In this document: in pieces, positions 11,224 through 21,787 of the stretch
Position numbering within the stretch: the first letter of the stretch is position 1
Layout: the number at the start of each line of letters is the position of its first letter
From: Hepatocystis sp. ex Piliocolobus tephrosceles
Lineage: Eukaryota; Apicomplexa; Aconoidasida; Haemosporida; Plasmodiidae
Assembly: GCA_902459845.2 (NCBI GenBank)
Contig: CABPSV020000163.1
Span: forward strand, 1 to 25,456
Length of the DNA: 25,456 bases
Direction of reading: 5' to 3'
The notes under the pieces: generated by a model
The model's database searches: none
Seen by the model: only the letters and a program-made list of their open reading frames with translations
What the model was told of the DNA's origin: nothing
Translations under genes and position numbers: made by a program

Positions 11224-11315
11224 TTTACAGTTGATAAGTTATGAGTTGTTTCATTTGAATTTCCTTAAATTGATAAAAATGTGGATGAATAAATATGTAC
11301 TTATGTACGTATATA

Positions 11316-11360
<45 letters not shown>

Positions 11361-11524
11361 TTATTTATACATATGTGAACAACATTGCTATACTTTTTGT
11401 GCCTATATTAACGATTCGTCAGCATATTTCATTAGTATATTTCCTTGGTACATTTAACGCTTATACAACACGTACGTAAGCACACACGTACATAATGTAT
11501 ATATACATACATATGTAAAGTTTA

Positions 11525-11555
<31 letters not shown>

Positions 11556-12034
11556 TTTTTTTTTTGTCGTTTTATTAATGAGTAATATAAATAAAAATGT
11601 TTACATACGCATGTACGCATGATATATATATATATATATGTGACCCAAGTTATATTCACATTTGTGTGCTTTTAACAGATACTAATGCGACGCTGAAAAT
11701 AAAATTTGCTCCATTTTTATTTGGCATCAAGTTGATATATACTATATTACATTTTTAATTATTTTTTTTGCATTAACAATAATTATTTTTTTTGCATTAA
11801 CAGTAATTATTTTTTTTTTTTTTTTAAAATCAATATTAACCATATAAAAGGAATAGAAAAGTGTATATATACATATATGTATATGCATGAGTAGCTATGT
11901 GAGTATATGTATAATTACGACTGCTTTGCAAAAATGTAGTAATAATCGTTACCAACATTATCCCAAAATGACCCATGCCAAAGGCTTGATAAAAAAAAAA
12001 AAAAAAAAAAAAGAAGTGCGAGTTATACCACACA
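11224..12034. other. Divergent region between OST-like and RAP genes
   Basis: It should hold the promoters of both flanking genes. It contains a TA microsatellite (about 11322-11355), TTTA repeats (11520-11545), T runs near 11550 and 11810, a twice-repeated attattttttttgcattaac motif (about 11758-11805) and a poly(A) run near 11990. A possible small spliced gene on the plus strand is listed separately. Confidence 0.6.
11279..11758 (+). CDS. Candidate small spliced gene, 52 residues
   Basis: This is a hypothesis. Three pieces join in phase through GT-AG sites: 11279-11308, 11423-11471 and 11679-11758. The last piece follows a good acceptor (tgtgcttttaacag) and reads TNATLKIKFAPFLFGIKLIY to a stop. 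It is less simple in sequence than its surroundings. The middle piece reads HISLVYFLGTFNAYTT. The product would have two short hydrophobic segments and would start 56 bases from the OST-like start, head to head. I do not recognise it. Open frames of this size arise by chance in such AT-rich DNA, so the support is weak. Confidence 0.22.
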
Positions 12035-14428
12035 ATGTTTATTCGAGTAAGCCTTTTAAAGTACCCGAAAAAAAACATACCTTTTTCCAAACAGCTAAAA
12101 CAAATAAACAACTATTCTAAAAACAATTTAATACAAAATGAAAAAAAAAAAATCGAAGACATATTTGTTTACATTAAAAATTGTATAACAAATGAAAATG
12201 AAAATAATAAAAACTTATTAAATTTTAATCAACTTCTAGATGAACAAAATGAAATCAAAAACATCCATGCCAGATTGATTATAATATCTTATTTAATCAA
12301 ATATATGAATGTACAACAAAATAATTGGATATGTATATACAAACAAATAACTAATTTATATTTATTGAATAATCAATCAATCCGATTATATTTAAAAAAG
12401 CAAAAGGAGTATAAAAAAAAAGAACTAAAAGATGACTCAGGGCATGAAGCAACAAATCAAATAATAGAAAATTGTATATATAAGGACAATACTATGTTGG
12501 ACAAAAGAGTTCATAATGATAAATCTTTTAACAATATCATAATAAATAAAATAGCTAAAGAACATAACCTTTTGAATATAAATTTATGTTATATTTTTAT
12601 TTTCAAAACATGTATTGATAAAATAATAAATAACATTCATTTATATGATGTACCTAATTATATATCAATACTAAACGCTTGTAATATTTTTTTTACTTTT
12701 TTTTTTAAAAACTTATGTAATAGGAAGGATTTAGGTAAATTTAATTTTATATACTTATATTCAGGTGAACATACTTATATGGATAATATAAAAATATTGA
12801 AAGGAGATGATAAAAAAAACAAAACTAAAAATAATCTTATATTAAATTGTAACAACAGAATAAATATAAATTACCAATATCAAGGTATATACGATTTAAA
12901 ATGGCACAATATATTTGTTCACGTATTAAAATTAACAGTACAGGTATTAAGTATGGTTAATTATAATTTTTATAATAACATTTACAACAGTGTATATAAA
13001 ACTGACAAAAAAAAAAATAATAATTATAATTGTAAAAATTATAATTATATTATTTCTGAAAATATTTTTACAAAATTAAGTGATTTTTTTTATGTAATGG
13101 TAAAAAACGGGATAATACATGAAAAGAGTGTGTTACAATATTTTAATTATTGTTTAGAAACAATAAAAAAAAAAAATATATTAAAACATAATGCAGATAT
13201 ATATTTTAAAATTATAAGTATTATGTATTATTCCCAAATTATACATAAAGATATAATACTATCATTATGTCATATTTTTAATATGTATAAATTCGAAAGT
13301 AACTCTATAAAATCTTTTACACCTTTGCAACGTTCTGAACACAACAATATTTATTTATATTTTATACAACTACTAACATTAATAAATTTTGATAAACATA
13401 ACATATATATTTACAACTATTGTAAATATTATATTTTAAATCAAATTAAAACAAATAACTGTTTTAATTTTTTGGAAATTGTTAATTTCTTTTTTGTCTC
13501 ATGTGTTGTAGGTATATTTGACTTGTTTATGTTAAAACTGTATATACAACTATTGCTTAAGAAGGTGTATAAAGTCACTAATACGGGTACTAATATGGGC
13601 ACTAATACGGGTACTAATACGGGTACTAATACGGGTACTAATATGGGCACTAATACGGGTACTAATACGGGCACTAATACAGGTACTAATACGGGTACTA
13701 ATACGGGTACTAAAACAAACACAAATGCGAACAAATACGCAACGACGCATAAAATATACTATACCTTATTAGGGTGGGATATACTATTAAACCAATATTT
13801 AAATAATTTAAACAAAAATAAAAGAGAAATGTTAGAATTAGCTATACTACATTTTGATAAAAAATTTATCCATTATATTCATTCATATAATTCTACTGTT
13901 GATTATACCTATTTAAAAAATAAAACTAACACTTTAATGAATTATTATAAATATAAATTATACGAAATAGCACAAAAAGAAAAAGAAAAAAAAAAAAAAA
14001 AATTGAGAAACACAAAAAAAGAACAAAAGGAGCAAATAAACCACTCATATAATCAATCTACAATTTTTAACATATTAAATAAAAATTTAAAAAATCATAC
14101 AATCATATATGAATATTTCACAAAACAAAATTTATCAGTTGATATATTTTTAACACTATCTAATAGCAATACTTACAAACAAATAGCCATCGAATTCAAT
14201 GGAAGAACTCACTATAATCTACTTGTTCATAAACATAAATTAAATAATATTATAGAATATACCATGATAAAAAATTGTAAAACAAAATATAAACAGTGGA
14301 TACTCTCACACCTCTCTTTTTCTACTATTTATATTCCGTATTATAAATGGAATCAGCTAACTCAAACTCAACAAGAGTGTAACCTTATCAACACAATACA
14401 GTTTATTACTTTCGGAAAAGAAAAATAA
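12035..14428 (+). CDS. RAP-domain protein, probably organellar RNA-binding
   Basis: This single-exon gene codes for 797 residues. I chose the ATG at 12035. The start MFIRVSLLKYPKKN is basic and lacks acidic residues, which fits a mitochondrial presequence. The middle is helical and Lys/Asn/Ile/Tyr-rich, as in the helical-repeat RAP proteins of apicomplexans. The last 85 or so residues form a RAP domain, from about 712: IAIEFNGRTHY (from residue 717), then a helix, CKTKYKQWILSHLSFSTIYI and PYYKW. RAP proteins act in organellar RNA processing and rRNA assembly, and the family is expanded in Plasmodium. A 12-base repeat inserts a Thr-Asn-Thr-Gly run (residues about 515-558) between helical regions. 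Organelle assignment is inference from the N-terminus. Confidence 0.88.
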   Translation: MFIRVSLLKYPKKNIPFSKQLKQINNYSKNNLIQNEKKKIEDIFVYIKNCITNENENNKNLLNFNQLLDEQNEIKNIHARLIIISYLIKYMNVQQNNWICIYKQITNLYLLNNQSIRLYLKKQKEYKKKELKDDSGHEATNQIIENCIYKDNTMLDKRVHNDKSFNNIIINKIAKEHNLLNINLCYIFIFKTCIDKIINNIHLYDVPNYISILNACNIFFTFFFKNLCNRKDLGKFNFIYLYSGEHTYMDNIKILKGDDKKNKTKNNLILNCNNRININYQYQGIYDLKWHNIFVHVLKLTVQVLSMVNYNFYNNIYNSVYKTDKKKNNNYNCKNYNYIISENIFTKLSDFFYVMVKNGIIHEKSVLQYFNYCLETIKKKNILKHNADIYFKIISIMYYSQIIHKDIILSLCHIFNMYKFESNSIKSFTPLQRSEHNNIYLYFIQLLTLINFDKHNIYIYNYCKYYILNQIKTNNCFNFLEIVNFFFVSCVVGIFDLFMLKLYIQLLLKKVYKVTNTGTNMGTNTGTNTGTNTGTNMGTNTGTNTGTNTGTNTGTNTGTKTNTNANKYATTHKIYYTLLGWDILLNQYLNNLNKNKREMLELAILHFDKKFIHYIHSYNSTVDYTYLKNKTNTLMNYYKYKLYEIAQKEKEKKKKKLRNTKKEQKEQINHSYNQSTIFNILNKNLKNHTIIYEYFTKQNLSVDIFLTLSNSNTYKQIAIEFNGRTHYNLLVHKHKLNNIIEYTMIKNCKTKYKQWILSHLSFSTIYIPYYKWNQLTQTQQECNLINTIQFITFGKEK
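13577..13708. repeat. 12-bp coding repeat, 11 copies
   Basis: The unit is actaatacgggt and encodes Thr-Asn-Thr-Gly. Two copies read atggg instead of acggg, giving Met. It is in frame within the RAP-protein gene and richer in G+C than the rest of that gene. Copies are nearly identical, pointing to recent expansion. Long Val-Pro-Val-Leu frames on the other strand are artefacts of it. Confidence 0.93.
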
Positions 14429-14486
14429 AAAAAAAAAAAAAACTAATAAAATAAAATAATTACTAGTATAATGGTAAAAAAAAATT

Positions 14487-14694
14487 TTAATTTTTATCTT
14501 TCTTCTTTAGGATCTCCGCTTTAAATAGATGTACTTCACTCTGTTAAAGTAAACAATGTTAAGGCAGCATGTTAAAGTAAAATGTTAAGTTCAAAAATGA
14601 AACATAACAAAAAATATAATTATCCAAAATATTAACATTTTGTAATAAACATTATATATCCCCCTTCGCCTATTCTTTTTCACCCGATCTTATT

Positions 14695-14749
<55 letters not shown>

Positions 14750-15206
14750 TTACTTACTTGGATATAGTTAGTCGCAATAACATCATACGCTGTGGGCCTT
14801 TCCTTCGAATTTTTTTTCATCATCCAGTGACACAAATTTATTATTTCGCTTGAATATTTTGTTGGTAGCGGGTCAGGCTATTAAAAAAAAAAAAAAAAAA
14901 AATAGCAAATACCATAGCAAGTACCATAACAAGTAGTATAATAATGGGGAAAATTACAAAAAGAGGAATATAAAAAGTTATAAATGTTCTACCCATATTC
15001 CATTATTACAAGTATATATATATACCTCATCTTCACAAATTTTTTGCGCTATTGATAACATGTTCGAATTTTTTGACTTGAATGGTTGTTTTAAACTAAG
15101 AAGTTCGTACAAAATTATCCCAACCGACCATATATCAGCTGGGAAACTATATGAGTCATTCTGAGTGAAGAAAGATAATAATATAATATATAAGAACTGA
15201 GAATAA

Positions 15207-15248
<42 letters not shown>

Positions 15249-15487
15249 TTTATTATACCTTGCAAATCTCAGGAGCCATGTAACTTATCGTTCCACATAA
15301 TGTGCTTGTTTGTTCTGTCTGCTCCAAAATTTTTGCCAAACCAAAGTCTCCTATTTTAGCTCTTTCATTTTCATCTAAAAATATATTATTACATTTTAAA
15401 TCTAAAAAAAAAAAAAAAAAAATACATCAATGACACAATAATATATATATATAACATATATAACATATGTAACATATATAACATATG

Positions 15488-15520
<33 letters not shown>

Positions 15521-16524
15521 CATACTACCTCTATGTATAATTTTTCTGTCGTGCAGAAATTTTATTGCTGTTATAATTTGCAACAGCCATCTTCTAATTT
15601 TTTCTTCAGGAATATACATATTCATGTCTTTGGTTTTTTTTATATATGCGCCCAAATCTCCATCTTTAATGTATGCACAAGTATATAAGTGTATATGTAT
15701 TTACATATGTGTCTTATATATAATTATATATGTTGCAAAGGTATATATAAATAACATTATAAAAAAAAAAGAAAAAAAAAAAGTTATACTTGGACAGTAA
15801 TCCATAACTATACATAAAATATTATCTTGAATAAAAGCTTCTTTATATCGAACAATAAAAGGATGTATAGATACGTCAATTAATGCCTTTTAAAAAATGT
15901 GTACATATATACGTACGCGTTTTTATTCAAAATATATGAAGTACATTATAATGCACTGCAACAAAATGTTACAAAGATAAAACAAACGGCTACTTACATA
16001 TATTATATGCACATATATATATATATATATATATATATTAGTGCTTATTAACGTTTCTTTCATTTTATTTTTTATTTTTCATTTTATTTTTTTTTGCATA
16101 AATTATACTTTTAGCTCATTTGCAACATTCATTTTTTCTTTGTAATTCATACAAGACATATTTAATTGCTTTATGACAAAGCTATAAAAAAAAAAAAAAA
16201 AAAAAAAAGTTGTATACATTAAACGTTGTATGTATTATATATATTAAGTCTTATGATTAAGACTGATATTTTTTTTATTTTTTTTTCAAGTTTTATCAAA
16301 TGCTAAATTGTCTATTTTAACATATAAAAACACACCATTTTAATAATAATAACACATATATATATATAAATATATGCATATACGTATGGACTTTTTTTTT
16401 TTTTTCAAAATTTTTTGACTTACACTTCACCCGCAGCATTCTTAACTGCTTTAGCAACACCAAAGGACCCTTGACCAATAACTTTTATTAATTCATAAGA
16501 GCCTATTTTTTCTTTTTTAGACAT
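14487..16524 (-). CDS. NEK-family protein kinase (NEK2-like), eight exons
   Basis: It is a Ser/Thr kinase. I infer exons (minus) 16424-16524, 16109-16181, 15790-15886, 15529-15663, 15259-15401, 15026-15160, 14758-14877 and 14487-14540. All junctions are GT-AG with matching phase, giving 285 residues. The protein is almost only a catalytic domain: glycine loop GQGSFG (17-22), catalytic Lys38 in FVIKQL, a helix C with Glu57, HRDLKCNN (134-141), DFG (154-156), GTISYMAPE (172-180), then DIWSVGIILYELL. The end is short (HLFKAEILKKKDKN) with no coiled coil, unlike human NEKs. The pattern MNYKEKMNVANELK and the small size fit Plasmodium NEK2/NEK4, which act in sexual-stage meiosis and DNA replication. 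I prefer NEK2 because an IMC1g-like alveolin lies next to it, as I recall for P. falciparum. Confidence 0.9.
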
Positions 16525-17107
16525 TTTTTCATTTTAACAAAAATATTTATTAATTTAGTATATATTTTTTGTATGATGTCGTATCTGTATTTACCTTAAA
16601 CAAAAGGCAAAATATATATATATATATATATATACAAAAAAAGAGACTTTTTATTTTGTTTTTCTTTTTATGATTAGGAAATATATCTTTTTTTCGTTTT
16701 ATATATAACATATAAAATGTCTTTTTTTTTGGTTTATCTAATTATTTCGATATTTCTGTGTTTGGACAACTTAATAGAATATTGTTCCTCAAAAATAAAC
16801 ATGACTTTTTTTTCTTTTTTTTTATTTCCAATTTGTATTAAGCACTATGTATTATATAAATGTAATAGCAACATAAAAATACCAAAAAAGTTGGTACTCA
16901 TTATTGAATGTAAGAACATCTTGTGAATGTAAAAATAAATATAAACTGATAAAATTAGGTGTAAATACATATATATATATATATATATATATATGTGCAC
17001 AAACATACTTACATGTATGTACATAAAAATAAATTACATTGTACAGCACATAATGAAATAGTCTAAGATAACCAGCAAAAATAAAAAAAATAATAACTAA
17101 AAAGCAA

Positions 17108-17262
17108 CATTTAACCATTTAATCGTTCAACAATTTAACCATTTAATCGTTCAACAATTTAACCATTTAATCGTTCAACAATTTAACCATTTAATCGTTC
17201 AACAATTTAACCATTTAATCGTTCAACATTTTAACAATTTAATCGTTTAACCATTTAATCGT
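17108..17262. repeat. 24-bp minisatellite, about 6 copies
   Basis: The unit is aatttaaccatttaatcgtt followed by caac. The first copies are identical; the last two differ. It lies about 600 bases upstream of the NEK start codon, so it is in or near that gene's promoter. Each unit pairs ttaaccatttaat with the partly mirrored ttaatcgtt, but I see no strong hairpin. Confidence 0.9.
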
Positions 17263-17855
17263 TTTTTTGTTTTTTTTTTTTAATAAGAAAGTTGTAAGCA
17301 AAATATATTTTCCATACTCTTTTTTTTCAACGTCCATAATATTAGTCTTAATTAGACATATAACCCCTTTTTAAAACACATTAATTTCTTATATTTTTTA
17401 AGTGCTATATATAAATTCTTAATAAAATTTTACATCATGAAGTTAAAATCATGCATATTTTTTTTGTTGCTATGAGTAGTAAATTTTTTTAAAAATGAAA
17501 TAGAAAAAAGGAAAGAAAATAAATATAAACTAGTAAAGGTAATGGGTACTATAACAACAGCGCAGAACTAAGAACTGTAGGAAGTAATAAAAAAATAAAG
17601 TATATGCCGAAATGTGAAGAAAAACGTACCAAAAAAAAATATAAAAACACATGAACATATAACATTTTTATAAGGGTTATATAAAAAGTATGTTTTAAAA
17701 TATATTTATTCCGAAAAAGAAAAAAAAATTTAATTAACACACACTGATACAAAAATTATTATTCGTAACATTTGAATTCAATTTACTTAGGTTTTATGAT
17801 ATTAAAAAAATAAATCAAAGTACATATATTTATATATGTGTACAATTATGTTAAT

Positions 17856-17891
<36 letters not shown>

Positions 17892-17968
17892 AGCCGATAT
17901 CATGTAGATTCATTTCAAATATAATGTTTTATTGTATGAATGAATAGCTGTGATGAACACAAGGCAAT

Positions 17969-18190
17969 ATGGTGAAAAAAAAAAAAAAGGCGGATGAAAA
18001 AAAAGGAGCTAACAAAAATATAAAAAAAAATGCTAGTAAAAATATAAAAAAAAGTACTAGTAAAAATATAAAAAAAAATGCTAATAAAAATATAAAAAAA
18101 AAAATACGTTACTATATAAAAATGGAACTAGTACAGATTAAAAACAAATCAAAAATTAAGAACTATAACCTTAATAATAATAAGATTTAA
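17969..18190 (+). CDS. Doubtful Lys/Asn-rich small ORF with 24-bp repeats
   Basis: It is a 73-codon frame from an ATG at 17969. Its first half is four 8-residue repeats of the form (A/T)(S/N)KNIKK(N/S/K), coded by a 24-base tandem unit at about 18007-18105. The rest is [20 protein letters not shown] recognise no domain. The unit is mostly poly(A) broken by short motifs, so the frame may be just an A-rich repeat without stops. It would run convergent to the alveolin gene. Confidence 0.2.
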   Translation: MVKKKKKADEKKGANKNIKKNASKNIKKSTSKNIKKNANKNIKKKIRYYIKMELVQIKNKSKIKNYNLNNNKI

Positions 18191-18219
18191 AATGTGGTAC
18201 ACCTACATATGTACATACA

Positions 18220-18385
18220 GACATATACATTTATATACATACATATACAGACATATACAGACATGTACAGATATATACAGATATATACAGACATATACAG
18301 ATATGTACAGACATATACAGATATGTACAGATATGTACAGATATGTACAGATATGTACAGATATGTACAGACATATACATATATA
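18220..18385. repeat. 10-bp minisatellite 3' of the alveolin gene
   Basis: The unit alternates acagatatgt, acagatatat and acagacatat. It ends about 30 bases from the alveolin stop codon and so probably lies in that gene's 3' UTR. A 10-base period makes all three frames cycle through the same Tyr/Thr/Asp peptide, giving false frames on both strands. Confidence 0.92.
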
Positions 18386-18415
18386 TATACATATATATAT
18401 AAAGTTATATTACGG

Positions 18416-19372
18416 TTAAGCACAATTGCAGTAACAATTTCTAGCATCATTACTATGTGTGTGGTGAGGAGTCTTGCTTATTCTAATTTTTGGGAAGTTT
18501 ACGTCACTAGATTTGTATATATTTACATTAGAGTAACGTTGTTTTTTTGGAAAATAAGGATTATAAAAAGATGGTCTTGGATATTGGAAACCTTGATAGA
18601 CTGGATTAAAGTTACATTTAGTCATAGCACAATATCTGTTTTCATCTAAAGTATCCATAGTAATATCTTGTCCACTTTGAATTGTCAAATCATTCTTTGA
18701 AATAGCATTTTGTATATTTTGTAAACTTTCTTCCATAAATGCTAAATTTTTAGAATTTATACTTTTTAATTGATTTAATTCTTCAACTTCTTGTTCAGTC
18801 ACATCCATTGTTTCATTTTCTTTTAAATCATTCATTTCCATTCTTTTTTCTTTTTCTTCTACTTCAATATCTTCAAAAGATAAAGCAACTTCTGGTATCA
18901 CAACCATTTTTTCACTTTTTTTTGTTTTTAATACTGGTATAACTTTTTCAATGATCATATATTGGGGTCGTTCTATTATTCTTTCTTTATTTACATAAAC
19001 AGGTACATCTACATATTTTTCTACGGTTTTAATTTGTGGTACTTCTATTATTTTCTCTTGATATATAATTTTATCAACATTTTTTACTTTTTCAACATAA
19101 ACAGGTTTTGCCTTATAGACATTCTTATATTGTATATATGGTCTTATTTGTTCAACTATTCTTTCAACTGTCTTTATTTGAGGTACTTCTATTATTTTTT
19201 CTAAATAGACTTCTTTTGGTATTTCAATAATTTTATTTTGGACTATGGGTTCTAAAACTTTAGGGGGTAACTGTTTATTCACTTTTTTCGGGATATATTG
19301 GCTACTTGATTGGGATTCTAAACTATTTTCTCCTGCACAACAATTCGATTTTTTTTTTTTAGCCCAAAACAT
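18416..19372 (-). CDS. IMC1g: Alveolin, inner membrane complex protein (IMC1g-like)
   Basis: It is a structural protein of the subpellicular network, the filament layer under the inner membrane complex that gives malaria zoites their shape. The single exon codes for 318 residues, starting [12 protein letters not shown]. The alveolin region spans about 43-165 and is made of charged Val/Ile/Pro repeats: [20 protein letters not shown], then [11 protein letters not shown], then a second [13 protein letters not shown], then [17 protein letters not shown]. An acidic helix (about 170-215) and a polar tail follow. Cys11-Cys12 near the start and Cys313, Cys315 and Cys317 at the end resemble the terminal cysteine motifs of some alveolins, candidates for palmitoylation or disulfides. 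Family membership is secure. IMC1g rather than another alveolin rests on size, cysteines at both ends and the neighbouring NEK gene. Confidence 0.92.
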   Translation of the reverse strand: MFWAKKKKSNCCAGENSLESQSSSQYIPKKVNKQLPPKVLEPIVQNKIIEIPKEVYLEKIIEVPQIKTVERIVEQIRPYIQYKNVYKAKPVYVEKVKNVDKIIYQEKIIEVPQIKTVEKYVDVPVYVNKERIIERPQYMIIEKVIPVLKTKKSEKMVVIPEVALSFEDIEVEEKEKRMEMNDLKENETMDVTEQEVEELNQLKSINSKNLAFMEESLQNIQNAISKNDLTIQSGQDITMDTLDENRYCAMTKCNFNPVYQGFQYPRPSFYNPYFPKKQRYSNVNIYKSSDVNFPKIRISKTPHHTHSNDARNCYCNCA

Positions 19373-20356
19373 TTTGTTATGTTCTTATATTAAATATATC
19401 TAAATATATATGTATAAATATATATATAAAAATATGTTTTAAATATATTTTAAATATATATATGTATATGTATGTATATATTATTATATTCTTTTTTTTA
19501 TTTTATTTTATTTATTTATTTTTTTTTTTTTTGTAAGGGTGATGTTAAAAAAAACGGAAATATTAAGTTTTACACGAGCAAGTTAGAACCTGTACAGCGC
19601 AACTAATTTTTATATGTTATTGTAAGTAATATATATATATATATATATATAACAATATAAATATATAAATATGTAAATATATAAATATATAAATATGTAA
19701 ATATATAAATATATAAATTTTGGTCAAAATTAACTTCAAATTTATTATATTAATATGGGTTTAAATATATACAAAAATAACTTATAAATTTATATATGCG
19801 ATTAGATTATATATGCATGTATGTTGCAAACAATGGATGTTAAAAATTTTATAAAAAAAAAAAATGGTAAATTATGAATTAATAATATTAAATGTTTAAA
19901 AACTAAAATTATTAAAGATTTATTGTAAAGTGATTTTTTTTTAAAAAAATAAAAAATATATATATTTATATATGTATATATATATATATATATATTATGT
20001 AAGCAAATAATGAATTTTACAAACGGAAAATGTGTAACGAAAAAAGTAACAAACGATGTGGTTTCGCATAAACTGCTTTTTTTTTTACTCAACAAAATTA
20101 TAAAAAAATAAAAAAATAGTAAATTAATAAATGACTGAAAAAAATGGACCATAAAACAAATAAACGGATTGAATAAATATAACCAACAAACAGATGGACA
20201 AAATGAAACCACTAAAAAATAATTAATAAATATACACACAATTTTTTTTTTTTAATGGAAATTGGAAAAAAAAAAAAAAAATGAATAATAATAACGAGAA
20301 AAAATTGCTCCTTCTATTAAAAATAACATATAATGTTTATAACTTTATAACATTTT

Positions 20357-20391
<35 letters not shown>

Positions 20392-20516
20392 ATGTAAAAC
20401 TTGAACAATTTTTTATATTTTAAATGTTAAAGGAAGGCCTGTTTTTATTTTTTCAATTACACCATAAAAAAAAAATATTAATAATAAAAAACAAGAAAGC
20501 AAAAAAAAAAAAAAAA

Positions 20517-20592
20517 CCAATTAATTAATTAATTAATTATTTGATCAGTTAATTAATTAGTTAATTAATCAGCTAACCAATTAATTAATTAA
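20517..20592. repeat. TTAA/TTAAT short repeats with imperfect palindrome
   Basis: Runs of ttaattaa are broken by gatcagttaattaattag and taatcagctaacc. Because ttaattaa is self-complementary and the flanks ccaattaattaa occur on both sides, the stretch can fold in many ways. It is next to the possible small gene at 20585-20855. Confidence 0.8.
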
Positions 20593-20855
20593 AGTATAAA
20601 TGTTCAAAAACACTTAAAAACAAGTGTTGCAACAACAACACACTTGATGCGAATACATCTATTACGTTATCTGGCTACACATAAAATAACATGCTGTACA
20701 TATAAAAAAAAAAAAAATCATAATGCACGCAAAAATAGCTATTTTTTTTTCCAATTACATTTTCTTGAACATTTTGTAAAAAAAAAAAAAAAAAGTACAT
20801 AATATATATATAAGTGAACTGATGTGAAAATATTTACCAGTACCATTTTTCCCAT
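20585..20855 (-). CDS. Candidate small spliced gene, 35 residues, one helix
   Basis: This is a hypothesis. A first exon of six codons (20838-20855, MGKMVL) ends at a good donor (gtaaat). It joins in phase 0 to 20585-20674 after a tgtgtag acceptor. That exon reads PDNVIDVFASSVLLLQHLFL and ends SVFEHLYFN-stop. The product would be one membrane helix with short polar ends. That is the size and shape of tiny subunits such as OST4, but I see no sequence match that proves it. A stronger acceptor lies 20 bases upstream (tatgtacag) and would give an early stop. Chance open frames of 30 codons are common here. Confidence 0.2.
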
Positions 20856-20874
20856 TTATATATTTTTTTCTATT

Positions 20875-20958
20875 ATCCATAAATAGATAATTTTTTATTT
20901 TCCATAAATAGATAATTTTTTATTTTCCATAAATAAGTAATTTTTTATTTTTCATATA
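20875..20958. repeat. 25-bp minisatellite, about 3 copies
   Basis: The unit reads tccataaatagataattttt followed by tattt. The third copy has aagtaa in place of agataa. It adjoins the small-gene candidate on its upstream side. Confidence 0.88.
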
Positions 20959-21344
20959 TAAATTATAGATATACATATATTAATTTTTATGTACCATTAT
21001 TAAATTTTATATAATGTAATTAAAAAAAAAAAAAAAATGCTCTAGAGAGTAAGCATGAGTTTTTTCACTGATCCTGTTGCCGGAATTTAAAAAAAATTTT
21101 AATGTTGTGTTATTGTACAATTTTTTATAATTATAAACATAATTTACATGTGTGTTTATTAAAATAAAAATAAACTAAGATAAAAAAAATTATTTTTTTT
21201 CATTTTATTTTATTTTTTTTGACTTTTTTATTTATTTCACTTTTTACTTATTTAACTTTTTACTTATTTCACTTTTTAACTTATTCCAATTTTTTTACTT
21301 ATTCCAATTCTTAACTTATTCCAATTTTTTATTTATTTTATCCC

Positions 21345-21570
21345 TCATTTTCTTATTTCTCTAAACAAAAAAAAATCATTTATTAACGTTGTTGGAGGTA
21401 AATTTAACCAATTATCTCTTGTTGTATAATGTGTTGTTAATTTTCTGTCAGTATACCTCATAATTTCATCAATGTCGTAGGCACTTGTCTACAAATATAA
21501 AACAAAGAGAAAACATATATGTATGAATGCTTCAAATGTACAAATTAAAAAAAATATATTTATACATACA

Positions 21571-21618
<48 letters not shown>

Positions 21619-21756
21619 GCTCAACCTTCTCAATTTGAATAAAAAACAGCTCCAATTATAATTTTTAAGTAAACATTTAATTAAATAAAATTAAAGAATG
21701 CATGTAATTTTTTTATATAATAAATAAACATATGTCTAACGGATAATATATGAAAC

Positions 21757-21787
<31 letters not shown>

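Larger units (their letters stand above)
16525..18415. other. Intergenic region between NEK and alveolin genes
   Basis: It holds the 5' flank of the NEK gene and the 3' flank of the alveolin gene, both on the minus strand. Contents: a TA tract (about 16614-16634), a TA tract (16972-16994), a 24-base minisatellite (17108-17262), a T run (17859-17890), a small Lys-rich frame (17969-18190) and a 10-base minisatellite (18220-18385). I see no other gene. Confidence 0.6.
19373..21344. other. Long intergenic region, mostly AT repeats
   Basis: This is the 5' flank of the alveolin gene and the 3' flank of the 21345-22875 locus. It has TA and TAAATA repeats (19629-19720, 19970-19995), poly(A) (20361-20390), TTAA-type repeats (20517-20592), a 25-base minisatellite (20875-20958), a more G+C-rich patch (about 21038-21090) and TTATT(T)C-type repeats (about 21235-21340). 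A hydrophobic minus-strand frame at 19802-20239 looks like translated A/T-rich DNA. A possible two-exon small gene at 20585-20855 is listed separately. Confidence 0.6.

Noticed and set aside
13441..13750. Antisense Val-Pro-Val-Leu and Ile-Ser-Thr-Arg repeat frames
   Set aside because: They are the opposite strand of the coding 12-base repeat in the RAP gene, and no gene signals accompany them.
17549..17752. Hydrophobic minus-strand frame and a polar plus-strand frame over the same bases
   Set aside because: Neither has an ATG start in a reasonable place or usable splice sites. The plus-strand frame is preceded by purine-rich DNA.
18187..18649. Tyr/Thr/Asp-rich frames near the alveolin gene
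   Set aside because: They are made by the 10-base repeat, and the rest overlaps the alveolin coding sequence on the other strand.
19802..20239. 145-codon hydrophobic minus-strand frame
   Set aside because: It is Phe/Ile/Tyr-rich throughout with TA-repeat stretches in the middle, and has no recognisable domain or clean start.
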